Shown: one piece after another, positions 49,321 to 58,937 of the stretch
Numbering within the stretch: position 1 is the first letter of the stretch
How the letters are laid out: the number at the start of each line of letters is the position of its first letter
From: Pluralibacter sp.
GTDB taxonomy: Bacteria; Pseudomonadota; Gammaproteobacteria; Enterobacterales; Enterobacteriaceae
Direction of reading: 5' to 3'
DNA: 64,000 nt
Assembly: GCF_019237635.1 (NCBI RefSeq)
Contig: NZ_JAFAGS010000149.1
Coordinates: 20,836 to 84,835, forward strand
Notes under the pieces: model-generated
Told to the model about the DNA's origin: nothing
The model's input: only the letters and a program-made list of their open reading frames with translations
Database searches by the model: none
Made by a program: the position numbers and the translations under genes

Positions 49321-50049
49321 TCAGTGTGAAAGATAGTGTTTAAACGCTTCGGTTTGCGGCACGGTAAAGCAGCTCGCATCCCCTTGCTCAATAATGTGAC
49401 CGTTTTCCATATACACCACACGGCTGGCGGTTTTACGCGCCACTTCCACTTCATGGGTGACGATCACCTGAGTAATGTTGGTTTCCGCCAGTTCGCGGAT
49501 GATGCTGACGATTTGCGCGGTAATTTCTGGGTCCAGCGCGGCGGTCGGTTCGTCAAACAGCAGCACCTGCGGCTCCATCATCAGCGCGCGGGCAATGGCC
49601 ACGCGCTGCTGCTGACCGCCGGAGAGATGCAGCGGATAGCGGTCGCTATAAGGCTTGAGGCGCAGACGTTCGAGCAGCTTTTCCGCGCGGGCCAGCGCCT
49701 GGTCTTTGGACAGCCCCAGCACACGGCAGGGCGCCTCAATCAGGTTTTGCTGTACGGTCAGGTGCGGCCACAGATTGTACTGCTGGAACACCATACCGAC
49801 GTTCTGGCGCAGGTCACGAATGGCCTTATCAGACGGCGTCTTTGCAAAATCGAATTGATTCCCGGCGATTGAGAGCGTACCTGAGCGCGGCATCTCCAGC
49901 AGGTTAAGCACGCGCAGTAAGGAGCTTTTCCCCGCGCCGCTTGGGCCAAGAAGCACCAGCGTTTCGCCCTCCGGGCAGTCAAGCGTGATGTCGAACAGCG
50001 CCTGGTGTGCGCCATAGAAGCAGTTAATGCCGTTTAGTCTGATACTCAT
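49321..50049 (-). CDS. artP: Arginine ABC transporter ATPase ArtP
   Basis: 242 residues from ATG 50049 ([20 protein letters not shown]), the E. coli length; a longer upstream frame is not conserved. Walker A is GPSGAGKSS, the signature is [11 protein letters not shown] and Walker B is VLLFDEP. It is the first gene of artPIQM, with ARG boxes about 50-90 bp upstream. Confidence 0.95.
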   Translation of the reverse strand: MSIRLNGINCFYGAHQALFDITLDCPEGETLVLLGPSGAGKSSLLRVLNLLEMPRSGTLSIAGNQFDFAKTPSDKAIRDLRQNVGMVFQQYNLWPHLTVQQNLIEAPCRVLGLSKDQALARAEKLLERLRLKPYSDRYPLHLSGGQQQRVAIARALMMEPQVLLFDEPTAALDPEITAQIVSIIRELAETNITQVIVTHEVEVARKTASRVVYMENGHIIEQGDASCFTVPQTEAFKHYLSH

Positions 50050-50098
50050 CCGGATAATCTGATACTGATAGCTATTGAGGCCGCAAATAGTAACGTTG

Positions 50099-50137
50099 AC
50101 AGAATAGTTATGCAATATTTATGCGTTAAAACTTAAA
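50099..50137. promoter_or_regulatory. Paired ARG boxes before artP
   Basis: Two 18-bp sites (50099-50116 and 50120-50137) are 3 bp apart. The first reads ACAGAATAGTTATGCAAT and the second is more degenerate (14 of 18). They share the TATGCAATATTT core with the artJ operator. Confidence 0.7.
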
Positions 50138-50233
50138 TGTAAACCATGTTTACTCTTAAAGTTAGCACAAAATAGCGGTGGTTGATGGCGGGCAAGACAA
50201 ATGTTGGCATCCACAGCGGAATGTCAGACATTT

Positions 50234-50360
50234 TATACCCGTCATACTTCAAGTTGCATGTGCGTTGGCTTTCCTCGCTCACCCCAGTCACTTACTTGAG
50301 TAAGCTCCTGGGGATTCGCTGCGTCGCCGCCTTCCTGCAACTCGAATTATTTAGGGTATA
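50234..50360. repeat. ERIC (IRU) element, full length
   Basis: 127 bp bounded by TATACCC and GGGTATA inverted ends. It contains the ERIC core CACCCCAGTCACTTACTT and GAGCTTACTCAAGTAAGTGA-type central palindrome. Full ERIC elements are 126-127 bp. It sits between the divergent artP region and the 3' end of ybjP, 15 bp past the ybjP stop. It is transcribed RNA-hairpin material rather than coding. Confidence 0.92.
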
Positions 50361-50374
50361 GCGGGGTTACTACT

Positions 50375-50890
50375 TTAGCGCTGTTCCAGCGACTGACGCA
50401 GTGTACCGGCTGGCGCATGGGCGGTACCGCCGAGGTAGCGTACGTCATCAACAGCCCAGCACTGACCCTCGCGGATCATCAACACTTCATCCTGCCAGCT
50501 TTGCGTACCCTGCTTCAGGGAGACGCGCAACGGAATGTTGCGGGCATCGGTATTCGGGATGGTTGAGGCGCTGGCAACGTCCGCGCTGTCCGGCAACGTC
50601 GTGCGGCTGGAGAAAGGGTCGGTTTGCAGCAGGGCGCGCTTGTTTGGATCGTTGTTGGTGTCGTTAAGCAGTTTTGCCAGCGAGTCGCTCAGATATGGGC
50701 GCAGCGCGGTGAGATCGTTGTTACGCTGTTGAATGCGGTAATCGTAAAATTTCTGTGCCACCGTATCCGGGCCGCCCTCAATGCAAGGACCGCTGCGGGT
50801 GCCGATATCTTTAAACGCGGGTGTGACGGTGGTGCAGGCGCTGAGGAGCAGCGCGCAAGGAACAAGAAGGGCAGCAACGGAGTAGCGCAT
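50375..50890 (-). CDS. ybjP: Lipoprotein YbjP
   Basis: 171 residues. The lipoprotein signal peptide has the lipobox LLSAC with C19. The mature start is TTVTPAFKDIGTRSGPCIEGG. It is an outer-membrane-directed lipoprotein (no Asp at +2); E. coli YbjP has been found associated with the outer membrane, but its function is unclear. It ends at the ERIC element and is divergent from ybjQ. Confidence 0.9.
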   Translation of the reverse strand: MRYSVAALLVPCALLLSACTTVTPAFKDIGTRSGPCIEGGPDTVAQKFYDYRIQQRNNDLTALRPYLSDSLAKLLNDTNNDPNKRALLQTDPFSSRTTLPDSADVASASTIPNTDARNIPLRVSLKQGTQSWQDEVLMIREGQCWAVDDVRYLGGTAHAPAGTLRQSLEQR

Positions 50891-50997
50891 GGTGATTTCC
50901 TTATAAACGGACTACGGTATTTAGTGTTTTCAAGCATAGCGTATTGGTACAATTGTGTGTTTGATTAACAGAGCTAAGGCATTGAAGGAGAAATAGT

Positions 50998-51321
50998 ATG
51001 CAATTCTCTACCACCCCAACCCTGGAAGGGCAGACCATTGTGGAATACTGCGGTGTCGTGACCGGGGAAGCTATCCTTGGCGCCAATATTTTCCGTGATT
51101 TTTTTGCCGGAATCCGCGATATCGTCGGCGGCCGTTCTGGCGCGTATGAAAAAGAGCTGCGTAAAGCACGGGAGATAGCTTTTCAGGAACTGAGCGAACA
51201 GGCGAAAGCGCTGGGCGCCGATGCGGTCGTCGGGATCGATATCGATTACGAAACGGTTGGCAAAGACAGCAGCATGCTGATGGTGAGCGTCAGCGGGACG
51301 GCGGTGAAAGTCCGCCGATGA
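50998..51321 (+). CDS. ybjQ: YbjQ/UPF0145 heavy-metal-binding-type protein
   Basis: 107 residues, the E. coli length. The family signature is [27 protein letters not shown], and [15 protein letters not shown] follows. It forms pentameric assemblies in related structures; a heavy-metal role was proposed but not proven. AAGGAGA precedes the ATG. Its stop overlaps amiD by 4 bp. Confidence 0.92.
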   Translation: MQFSTTPTLEGQTIVEYCGVVTGEAILGANIFRDFFAGIRDIVGGRSGAYEKELRKAREIAFQELSEQAKALGADAVVGIDIDYETVGKDSSMLMVSVSGTAVKVRR

Positions 51322-52142
51322 AAAAGGCGCTACTGCTGCTTGCGCTACTGCTTGCCGGGTGCGCCAGCGAGAAAGGGATCGTCGATAAAGACGGTTATCA
51401 GCTGGACACCCGCCATCCTGCGCAGGCAGCGTATCCGCGTATTAAAATCCTCGTCATTCACTATACGGCGGGGGATTTTGACGTGTCACTGGCGACCCTC
51501 ACCGACCGGCAGGTCAGCGCCCACTATCTGATCCCCGAAAATCCCCCTTTGCATCACGGCAAACCCCGTATCTGGCAACTGGTGCCGGAGGACGAACTTG
51601 CCTGGCATGCGGGCGTCAGCTTCTGGCGCGGCGCGACCCGCATTAATGACACGTCTATCGGTATTGAGCTGGAAAATCGCGGCTGGCGGAAGACTGCTGG
51701 CGTAAAAAGCTTCGCGCCGTTTGCGCCGTCGCAGATTGCCGCGTTGATCCCGTTGGCGAAAGATATCATCGCTCATTATCACATTGCGCCGCAAAACGTC
51801 GTCGCCCATGCCGATATTGCGCCGCAGCGCAAGGATGACCCCGGCCCGCTGTTCCCCTGGCAGGCGCTGGCAAGCCAGGGCATCGGCGCGTGGCCGGACC
51901 CCGCTCGCGTCGCGTTTTATCTGGGCGGTCGCGTACCCTCAGCGCCGGTCGATACGGCATCGCTGCTCGATCTGCTCGCCCGTTACGGTTATGAGGTGCA
52001 GCCAGGCATGACACCCGCACAGCAGCAACGGGTCATCATGGCTTTTCAGATGCACTTCCGGCCTGAGCGCTGGGATGGGGTAGCCGATGCGCAAACCCAG
52101 GCTATCGCCGAAGCGTTGCTGGAGAAATACGGGCAGGGGTAA
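51318..52142 (+). CDS. amiD: N-acetylmuramoyl-L-alanine amidase AmiD (lipoprotein)
   Basis: 274 residues with lipobox LLAGC (C15). The zinc amidase domain (amidase_2) is at about 40-190, with H in VIHYTAG, H in WHAGVS and H in [10 protein letters not shown]-terminal peptidoglycan-binding domain spans about 195-274. It cleaves muramyl-Ala bonds, including anhydro muropeptides, at the outer membrane. It is coupled to ybjQ by an ATGA overlap. Confidence 0.95.
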   Translation: MKKALLLLALLLAGCASEKGIVDKDGYQLDTRHPAQAAYPRIKILVIHYTAGDFDVSLATLTDRQVSAHYLIPENPPLHHGKPRIWQLVPEDELAWHAGVSFWRGATRINDTSIGIELENRGWRKTAGVKSFAPFAPSQIAALIPLAKDIIAHYHIAPQNVVAHADIAPQRKDDPGPLFPWQALASQGIGAWPDPARVAFYLGGRVPSAPVDTASLLDLLARYGYEVQPGMTPAQQQRVIMAFQMHFRPERWDGVADAQTQAIAEALLEKYGQG

Positions 52143-52221
52143 GTCCTCCCCCCGTGTCTCTCGATGAGGGGGAAATATTCACGACATTTATTGATTTTAA
52201 TGAAAGTATATAATGAATTAA

Positions 52222-52286
52222 TTTTTTCTTAATTGACTCTGGTTTTTTCTTAATTAACATAGCTTACGCTTGTGAGATAATTCTCA
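52222..52286 (+). promoter_or_regulatory. Promoter region of the IprA-like gene with tandem repeats
   Basis: TTTTTTCTTAATT occurs at 52222-52234 and 52243-52255, exactly 21 bp apart. A TTAACA (52254-52259), 16-bp spacer, GATAAT (52276-52281) promoter follows. The -10 overlaps the palindrome TGAGA-TAAT-TCTCA (52273-52286). The repeats suggest an activator bound on one helix face. Confidence 0.45.
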
Positions 52287-52420
52287 AATACACGCACTCT
52301 CGTTATTCTCGTTACTGAAAATCATAATGCTCGCTGTGGAAGTGATGTTGTTGAGGTCTTTCTTGTGTTGCTTTTTCTGCATGCCACGCAACTGATTTTT
52401 ATGGGGTTATAGGTGATGTC

Positions 52421-53044
52421 ATGTTAAGTATTTACCGGGATAAAATAAAACCTGTCGATGAGGTTAATTACTTGATCTCATTAACAGATGGTTTTCCTGA
52501 AAAGCACATCAAAAAATGGCAGCGTTTAAATTATGTTAATTCAGAGTATGTTTATGTTGTTTTAAATGGTGAGTTTGAATACCGACGTATTTACGACGAT
52601 CTTTGTCTCTTTACCGCCAGGAACCCGTTCATGTTTGGGATTACCAGCATATTTAACGATGTTGGTCATGTTTATGGCCTGGCCCGAAGCGAACTCATCG
52701 TCAGAATGATCAAAAAATCAGAATTTATTGCCTTACTGACTCAGGCCAATGCGTGGTCGCAAATGACTAAAATCCTGACCTGGTATTTACTGGTTGCTAA
52801 CAAGCGTGATGATATTCTGGTGGCGCGTAGCGCCTATGACGTAATCCGCGAGTTTTTGCTGGAAATTAATGACTTAATTATCCTCGGTCAGCATAAAATA
52901 AATATTTATGACTACATTCAGGAGTACACCAATCTGGCGCGTAGCACTATTGTTAAAATACTCTCCGAGCTGAAGAGAGGGGAGTATATTGAGGTTGATA
53001 AAGGCCATTTAATAAAAATCAATTCATTACCTGTTAAGTATTAA
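52421..53044 (+). CDS. IprA/YaiV-like winged-helix regulator (CRP/FNR fold)
   Basis: 207 residues, AT-rich compared with flanking genes. It is weakly similar to IprA (inhibitor of hydrogen peroxide resistance): the C-terminal winged helix NLARSTIVKILSELKRGEYI leads to an end LIKINSLPVKY that echoes IprA's LISINRLPSEY. The N-terminal part (about 1-120) looks like a cyclic-nucleotide-binding fold without the residues for cAMP. It is an insertion between amiD and ybjS relative to E. coli. A role in oxidative-stress or potassium gene control is inferred from the family and the adjacent kup paralogue. Confidence 0.75.
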   Translation: MLSIYRDKIKPVDEVNYLISLTDGFPEKHIKKWQRLNYVNSEYVYVVLNGEFEYRRIYDDLCLFTARNPFMFGITSIFNDVGHVYGLARSELIVRMIKKSEFIALLTQANAWSQMTKILTWYLLVANKRDDILVARSAYDVIREFLLEINDLIILGQHKINIYDYIQEYTNLARSTIVKILSELKRGEYIEVDKGHLIKINSLPVKY

Positions 53045-53176
53045 AATGTCACGCCGGTGAGTTGCCATTTTTTGTGCCCTTGTGCGCCGTTTACCCTTTA
53101 TACACACTATACTGATGAAAGCGGTACGCTTTTTGCGGTCCGGGAATCTGTTTTCGCGTCAATAAAGGGATAACAT

Positions 53177-55051
53177 ATGTCGCACGCAAATGTCTCCGAT
53201 TCGTCAACCCGCTCGCCGCTGTTTTTACTGGCGATTGGGGCGCTGGGTATTGTGTTTGGCGATATCGGCACCAGCCCGTTGTATACCTTCAATGCAGTGC
53301 TTCAGCTCGCGGGTGATAATACCCAACCGGAAACCGTCCTCGGCGCGCTATCGCTGCTGTTCTGGACGCTCATCCTCATCACCTCGGTGAAGTATGTCAT
53401 GCTTGCCATGCGCATCGACAACAACGGGGAAGGCGGTATCCTGGCGCTGATGTCGTTGCTGACCGGCAAGGGGCAGCAGCATCGGGCCATCATCTTTGCC
53501 GGGCTGTTTGGCGCGGCGCTGGTGTATGGCGATGGCGCGGTGACCCCTGCTATTTCCGTGCTCTCCGCGCTGGAGGGGATGGAGCTTATCATTCCGGGCG
53601 TGACGCCCTATATTCTGCCGATCACCATCGCTATTCTGGTCGCCATCTTTTCCGTTCAGCATTTCGGTACAGCCCGTATCAGCAAATGGTTTGCGCCAGT
53701 GATGGTGGTTTGGTTTATGAGCATGGCGATGCTCGGCGTTCACGGCATCATACTGAACCCTGAAGTGCTGAAGGCGCTGAACCCCTGGTACAGCATCCAT
53801 TTTCTGTTTTCCAACGGCTATGCCAGCTTCGTGATTCTGGGCGGCGTGTTTCTGTGCGTCACCGGCGCGGAGGCGCTGTATGCCGATATGGGGCACTTTG
53901 GCAAACGGCCGGTGTGGTTCGCTTGGTTTGGTCTGGTTTTCCCTTGCCTGCTGCTCAACTACGCGGGGCAGGCGGCCTTTATTCTGGCCAATCCGCACCT
54001 GACTGATAATATTTTCTATCGGCTGGCGCCGTCGGTACTGCGCGGGCCGCTGATCGTTCTTGCGACGCTGGCGACCATTATCGCCAGCCAGGCTATCATC
54101 ACTGGCGCGTTTTCGATGACTCGCCAGGCGATTCAACTCGGCTGGCTGCCGCGGATGCGGATCACCCAAACGGCAGAGGATAATTACGGGCAGATTTATA
54201 TCGGCGCGGTGAACTGGGCGCTGATGGCGGCGACGCTGGCGTTGGTGCTCTTTTTCCGTTCGTCGGCAGGGCTTGCATCGGCGTATGGTATCGCCGTGTC
54301 GCTGACGATGCTGATGACGACATGCCTGCTGTTTATTGCGATGCGGCAGATCTGGAACTGGGGACGCGTCTCCTGCGCCCTGGTGGCCGGGGCGTTTCTG
54401 GTGATTGACAGCAGCTTTGTGGCGGCGAATATGGCGAAGCTAATGAACGGTGGCTATATCCCGCTGCTGCTTGCTGCCGCGCTCTGCATACTGATGATTA
54501 TCTGGCGTCGGGGAACGACGCAAATCGCCCGCAGTATTAAGGAAGACCCAGTTACCATGACGTCCTTTTTACAGACCCTCCGTGAGAACACCGTTGCCCG
54601 GGTGCCCGGAACCGGGATTTTCTTGTCCAAGCAACCGGATATTACCCCTGCGGTGATGTCGTGGCACGTAGCCCGTAACCATGCGCTACAGCAAAACCTC
54701 ATTGTGACTACGATAGAAATCGCCATGATACCGCGCGTCGCCAGCGCGGCGCGGGTGCAGGTACGGAAAGTCGATGAAAACGTGTATCGGGTGATGGCGC
54801 GCTACGGTTTTATGGAAACACCGAACATTCCGCAGCTGCTACAGGGCATTGAGCTGTTTAAACAGGTCGATTTCGCGGATGCCACCTACTATATCGGGCA
54901 TGAGTCGATCGTCGGGGCGCCGCATCACGGTTTGCCAGCCTGGCAGCGTAAACTGTTTGTCTTTATGAAGCGCAACAGCTCGCACGTTACGGATTACTAC
55001 TCGTTGCCGCACAACCAGGTTATCGAGATTGGGCGTCAGGTCAGTATCTGA
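53177..55051 (+). CDS. KUP-family potassium transporter (second Kup)
   Basis: 624 residues with about 12 membrane helices. Family motifs are GDIGTSPLYT near residue 33, DNNGEGGILALMSLL at about 80-95 and TGAEALYADMGHFG near 235. A cytoplasmic C-terminal domain follows (about 450-624) and ends NQVIEIGRQVSI. The sequence is clearly KUP/HAK but diverged from E. coli Kup, whose gene lies by rbsD. Proton-coupled K+ uptake is expected. It is inserted between amiD and ybjS, next to the IprA-like gene, with 132 bp between them. Confidence 0.9.
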   Translation: MSHANVSDSSTRSPLFLLAIGALGIVFGDIGTSPLYTFNAVLQLAGDNTQPETVLGALSLLFWTLILITSVKYVMLAMRIDNNGEGGILALMSLLTGKGQQHRAIIFAGLFGAALVYGDGAVTPAISVLSALEGMELIIPGVTPYILPITIAILVAIFSVQHFGTARISKWFAPVMVVWFMSMAMLGVHGIILNPEVLKALNPWYSIHFLFSNGYASFVILGGVFLCVTGAEALYADMGHFGKRPVWFAWFGLVFPCLLLNYAGQAAFILANPHLTDNIFYRLAPSVLRGPLIVLATLATIIASQAIITGAFSMTRQAIQLGWLPRMRITQTAEDNYGQIYIGAVNWALMAATLALVLFFRSSAGLASAYGIAVSLTMLMTTCLLFIAMRQIWNWGRVSCALVAGAFLVIDSSFVAANMAKLMNGGYIPLLLAAALCILMIIWRRGTTQIARSIKEDPVTMTSFLQTLRENTVARVPGTGIFLSKQPDITPAVMSWHVARNHALQQNLIVTTIEIAMIPRVASAARVQVRKVDENVYRVMARYGFMETPNIPQLLQGIELFKQVDFADATYYIGHESIVGAPHHGLPAWQRKLFVFMKRNSSHVTDYYSLPHNQVIEIGRQVSI

Positions 55052-55063
55052 CGCCAGGCAGGC

Positions 55064-56077
55064 TTAACGGTGTAGTTTACCGTGATCTTTCAGCCAGTGT
55101 GCGGTGCGCACAATGCCTTCATCCAGCGTGACGACGGGCTGGTAGCCCAGCTCTTCGCGGGCGCGGGTGATGTCGAGGGTAAAATCGAAGTTCAGCTTCG
55201 ATACGCCATAGTGGGTGAACGAAGGCTCTTTCGCCGATTTATTGCCGAAACGTTCCATGCTGCGGGCCACCATATCGAGCATCGGGTAGGGCACAGAGCG
55301 AATGCGGCAGGTAATGTCCAGCTCGTCGATAAGCTTTTGCACGATGCTTTTCAGGCTACGTGGTTCACCGTTGGTGATGTTGTAGGCTCTGGCCGAGGCG
55401 AGCTTATCGCAGGCAGGCTGGCTTGCCAGCCACATGGCATGGACGGCGTTTTCGTAGTAGGTCATATCCACCTGCGCGCTGCCGCCGTGCGGCAGCAGCA
55501 CGCTGCCGTAGTGATGCATCATCTGCGCCAGACGCGGAATAAACACCTTATCGTGCGGCCCGAACAGGCTCTGTGGACGCAGAATGGTAAAGCGGGTGTT
55601 GGGGTTTGCCTGCGCCAGCAGGTTGATGACTTCTTCACCGGCCGCTTTGCTGCGGGCGAATTCATTGGCGAAACGGCGCGGACGGAAATCTTCGGTGATG
55701 CCGCGATGGTGGTGGTAGTCGAAATAGAGCGACGGCGACGAGATATGAATAAAGTTTCGCACGCCCCAGGCTACCGACCACTCACCCAGACGGCGGGTGG
55801 CGCGGACGTTCGCCAGGTCAAACGCTTCCTGTGTTCCCCACGGCGAGGTGAAGCTTGAGCAATGCCACAGCGTGTCGATTCCGGCCAGCATCACTTTGGC
55901 CTGCGAGGAGACCAGCTCGGTTAAATCCGCGTGCACGAACTCGGCGCCCATTTTTTCCAGCAGCCGACCCATCGCCTCATTTCGCCCGGTCGCCCGGACG
56001 CTGATGCCTTTGCGACGCAGATATTCCACCGCATTGCGGCCTAAACCGCTGGTGGCCCCGGTGACCAGTACCTTCAT
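55064..56077 (-). CDS. ybjS: NAD(P)-dependent epimerase/SDR family protein YbjS
   Basis: 337 residues. The extended SDR Rossmann start is [19 protein letters not shown]. The catalytic Tyr region appears as [10 protein letters not shown] with an atypical Y-x3-K, since RSKAAGEE provides the lysine context. It matches E. coli YbjS over its whole length. The substrate is unknown; a 3-beta-hydroxysteroid-type fold. It lies 93 bp after ybjT on the same strand and converges with kup. Confidence 0.9.
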   Translation of the reverse strand: MKVLVTGATSGLGRNAVEYLRRKGISVRATGRNEAMGRLLEKMGAEFVHADLTELVSSQAKVMLAGIDTLWHCSSFTSPWGTQEAFDLANVRATRRLGEWSVAWGVRNFIHISSPSLYFDYHHHRGITEDFRPRRFANEFARSKAAGEEVINLLAQANPNTRFTILRPQSLFGPHDKVFIPRLAQMMHHYGSVLLPHGGSAQVDMTYYENAVHAMWLASQPACDKLASARAYNITNGEPRSLKSIVQKLIDELDITCRIRSVPYPMLDMVARSMERFGNKSAKEPSFTHYGVSKLNFDFTLDITRAREELGYQPVVTLDEGIVRTAHWLKDHGKLHR

Positions 56078-56170
56078 ATCAATCCACTGTGTCCGAAAAG
56101 AATTTCGTGCGCATTTTTCCGTGAATTCCGCTGAGTTGCAATGGGAAACTGCGAAGAAAAACGCCTGGAT

Positions 56171-57607
56171 TTAGACTTTGTCTGTGATTTCCTCTGCAAG
56201 CTTCGCAATTCGTTTTGCCATTCCGCGGAAAATAAACAGGTGCGCGGGGATCATGAACAGCCAGTAAAACAGCCCCGGCATACCGTGCGGATGCCACCAG
56301 GCGCGGACGTCGAGCTCGCGGTGCGTACCTTTATCGCTAAACGAAAAGGTCAGCCGCCCTAGCCCTGGCGCCTTCATACCGAACAGCAGCGACAGCTGCT
56401 TTTCCGGCTCGACGATGATCACTTTCCAGCTATCGACCGTATCGCCGGTTTGCAGGTACTCGTGGGACGGACGGCCCTTTTCCAGCCGATGCCCGACCAG
56501 CAGGTCGAGCCAGCCGCGGATCTGCCAGAGAATATTGCCGAAGAAATAGCGTTCTTTACCGCCGATGCGGTTAACGATTTTCCACAAGGCGCTCAGGCTG
56601 GCGGTGGTTTTCACCGAGCACCCCGCCTGTTTGGGGTAGTAGCCATATTCCGGACGCCAGCGGGCGAAGGCCTGGGCGTCATAACCCCAGTCGCTGGAGT
56701 TGGCCAGGTGCTCTTCTTCTTTCAGCGTACTGCGCACCGCATCGTCAAACGGAATAAGCTGCTGGGGAATCAGCGCCCGCAGCGCGCGATCGTCCGCCAG
56801 CAAATCGTGTCGCAGCCCCTGGATCAGCGCTTTTGCGGTGGTAGGCGGCACCGAGGTGATGACGTTCAAAAACCACACCGAAATCCAGCGGGTGGGAAAG
56901 GGGACTGGCACCAGCAGGCGATGGCGGCCGCTTATCGCCATAAAATGTTCGAACTGCTGCTGGTAGCTCAGCACGTCCGGGCCTGCCGCTTCAAACACCC
57001 GATTGGTGTTGCCGGGATGATGGAGTAACGCCAGAAGGTAGTGCATCAGGTTTTCCAACGCGATGGGCGTGGTGCGCGATCGTACCCAACGCGGCGGGGT
57101 GAGCACCGGCAGGTTATAGACCATATCGCGCATCACCTCGAAGGCGGCGGACCCGGCGCCGACGATGATCCCGGCGCGCAGTTCCGTTACCGGGACCCCG
57201 CTTTCGCGCAGGATATCGCCGGTTATCTGACGGGCGCGCAGATGGTCTGACTGTTCATGCTCAGGGGCCTGTAGCGAGCTCAGGAAGATAATTTGTTTAA
57301 CCGGGACTTCACGTAGCGCGTCGCGGACGTTAAGCGCCACCTGGCGCTCATGGGCGACAAAGTTACCGCCTTCACCCATGCCGTGCACCAGATAGTACAG
57401 CGTATCGATACCGTCGAGCAGCGCAGGCAACCCCTGCGGCCAGTTAAGATCGATGTGATGGCAACTGACGCCCGGCAGCGCCAGCTTTTGCAGGCGGTCA
57501 ATGCGCCGTGCCGCCGCCCGAACGGTGTAGCCCTGTTGGCTCAGCGCGGTCACCAGATGCTGGCCGATATAGCCGCTGGCGCCCAGCACCAGAATGGGTT
57601 GCGACAC
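56171..57607 (-). CDS. ybjT: SDR-like membrane-associated protein YbjT (DUF2867)
   Basis: 478 residues. An N-terminal NAD(P)-binding SDR domain begins [18 protein letters not shown] (about 1-220). A C-terminal DUF2867 region contains [16 protein letters not shown] and a hydrophobic segment near residues 440-460 ([16 protein letters not shown]). It follows ltaE by 9 bp, in the former poxB-ltaE-ybjT operon. Function is unknown. Confidence 0.9.
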   Translation of the reverse strand: MSQPILVLGASGYIGQHLVTALSQQGYTVRAAARRIDRLQKLALPGVSCHHIDLNWPQGLPALLDGIDTLYYLVHGMGEGGNFVAHERQVALNVRDALREVPVKQIIFLSSLQAPEHEQSDHLRARQITGDILRESGVPVTELRAGIIVGAGSAAFEVMRDMVYNLPVLTPPRWVRSRTTPIALENLMHYLLALLHHPGNTNRVFEAAGPDVLSYQQQFEHFMAISGRHRLLVPVPFPTRWISVWFLNVITSVPPTTAKALIQGLRHDLLADDRALRALIPQQLIPFDDAVRSTLKEEEHLANSSDWGYDAQAFARWRPEYGYYPKQAGCSVKTTASLSALWKIVNRIGGKERYFFGNILWQIRGWLDLLVGHRLEKGRPSHEYLQTGDTVDSWKVIIVEPEKQLSLLFGMKAPGLGRLTFSFSDKGTHRELDVRAWWHPHGMPGLFYWLFMIPAHLFIFRGMAKRIAKLAEEITDKV

Positions 57608-57616
57608 GTGAACTCC

Positions 57617-58618
57617 TTAGCGCTGCAAAAAAGCCTGCCAGTAACGGACGACGTCAGCCAGCTGTTCGCGGTTAACGTCCAGATGCGTGACCAGACGAAC
57701 GACAGGCGACGCGTTGATCAGCACGCCGCGCTCGTGCAGGTAGTCACCCAGCGCCGCCGCGTGGCTATCGCCGACGCGCACGAACAGCATATTGGTGTCA
57801 TGGCGCATAACGTCAGCGCCGATGGCTGTCAGCTGTTCCGCCATCCATGCGGCGTTATCGTGGTCTTCCTGCAGGCGCTGTACGTTGTTTTTGAGCGCAT
57901 ACAGACCCGCTGCCGCAAGAATACCGGCCTGGCGCATACCGCCGCCGGTCATTTTACGCCAGCGGGTGGCGCGTTTGATGTAGTCCGCAGAGCCGACCAG
58001 CAGTGAACCTACCGGCGTACCTAATCCTTTGGACAAGCAGATGGTGAACGAGTCGCAGTACCGGGTGATGTCTTTCAGCTCGCAGCCGCAGGCAACGACG
58101 GCGTTAAAAATGCGCGCGCCGTCAACATGCAGCGCCAGATTGTGTTCGCGGGTAAATTCCCACGCCGCTTGCAGGTAGTCGCGCGGCAGTACTTTGCCAT
58201 TATGGGTGTTTTCCAGGCTCAGCAATTTTGTGCGCGCGAAGTGGACATCGTCCGGTTTGATTTTGGCGGCCACTTTGTCGAGCGGCAGGGAGCCGTCAGC
58301 GGCGGCATCAATCGGCTGCGGCTGAATGCTACCGAGCACCGCAGCGCCGCCCGCCTCATACAGGTAGTTATGCGCGCCCTGGCCAACGATATACTCTTCG
58401 CCGCGTTCGCAGTGGCTGAGCAATGCCACCAGGTTCGCCTGGGTGCCGGTAGGCAGGAAGAGGGCGGCTTCTTTACCGCTGAGTTCTGCGGCATAGCGCT
58501 GAAGTTCATTCACGGTCGGGTCATCCCCGTACACATCGTCTCCGACCGGCGCGGCCATCATCTGTTCCAGCATGGCACGACCCGGACGGGTTACGGTATC
58601 ACTACGTAAGTCGATCAC
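57617..58618 (-). CDS. ltaE: Low-specificity L-threonine aldolase LtaE
   Basis: 333 residues, equal to E. coli. It starts with GTG at 58618 (MIDLRSDTVTRPGRAML), after AAAAAGGAAA. The PLP lysine is in TICLSKGLGTPVGS. It cleaves L-threonine and L-allo-threonine to glycine and acetaldehyde in the cytoplasm. It lies 37 bp downstream of the poxB remnant, whose promoter and ribosome site probably still drive it. Confidence 0.95.
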   Translation of the reverse strand: MIDLRSDTVTRPGRAMLEQMMAAPVGDDVYGDDPTVNELQRYAAELSGKEAALFLPTGTQANLVALLSHCERGEEYIVGQGAHNYLYEAGGAAVLGSIQPQPIDAAADGSLPLDKVAAKIKPDDVHFARTKLLSLENTHNGKVLPRDYLQAAWEFTREHNLALHVDGARIFNAVVACGCELKDITRYCDSFTICLSKGLGTPVGSLLVGSADYIKRATRWRKMTGGGMRQAGILAAAGLYALKNNVQRLQEDHDNAAWMAEQLTAIGADVMRHDTNMLFVRVGDSHAAALGDYLHERGVLINASPVVRLVTHLDVNREQLADVVRYWQAFLQR

Positions 58619-58655
58619 AGTATTTCCTTTTTCGCATCAGGGGTATGCCTCCTTT

Positions 58656-58793
58656 TTACCTGAGCCAGTTGGTTTTCGCCAGTTGGATTACGTCATCGCC
58701 GCGTCCGCTGATGATCGCGCGCAGCATATACAGGCTGAAACCTTTGGCCTGCTCCAGCGTTTTGGCAATATAGGCAGCAACGGTTTGCTTCAT
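58656..58793 (-). pseudogene. poxB: poxB remnant: pyruvate oxidase with a large in-frame internal deletion
   Basis: A 45-codon frame begins [16 protein letters not shown], the N-terminus of PoxB. It continues directly into [19 protein letters not shown] and ends LAKTNWLR, the C-terminal membrane-binding peptide of PoxB. About 527 of the usual 572 codons are missing, including all ThDP- and FAD-binding parts, while start, ribosome site (AAGGTGATGG), frame and stop are kept. LEQA occurs both near the N-terminus and before KGFSL in full PoxB proteins, so a deletion between short direct repeats is a natural explanation. The gene is where poxB stands in E. coli, between hcr and ltaE. Acetate-forming pyruvate oxidase activity must be absent. 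Confidence 0.92.
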
Positions 58794-58886
58794 GGTTGTC
58801 CATCACCTTCTTGTGATATCGCTTACAAGCTTAGATGAAACGATTCGTTGTGCCTGGTCTTTACGCGGATGTCAGCGTGGGGGAAA

Positions 58887-58914
58887 TGAAAAAGGCCAGC
58901 GTCACGCTGGCCTT
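58887..58914 (-). terminator. Terminator of hcp-hcr
   Basis: The stem AAGGCCAGCG/CGCTGGCCTT with loop TGA is followed on the minus strand by TTTCATT. It lies 24 bp past the hcr stop. Confidence 0.85.
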
Positions 58915-58937
58915 GAATGTGGTAATGGGGCTGCCTG

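Noticed and set aside
58794..58937. FRT, lox or transposon scar next to the poxB deletion
   Set aside because: The flanks read as ordinary promoter and terminator sequence; no scar, inverted end or target duplication is seen.
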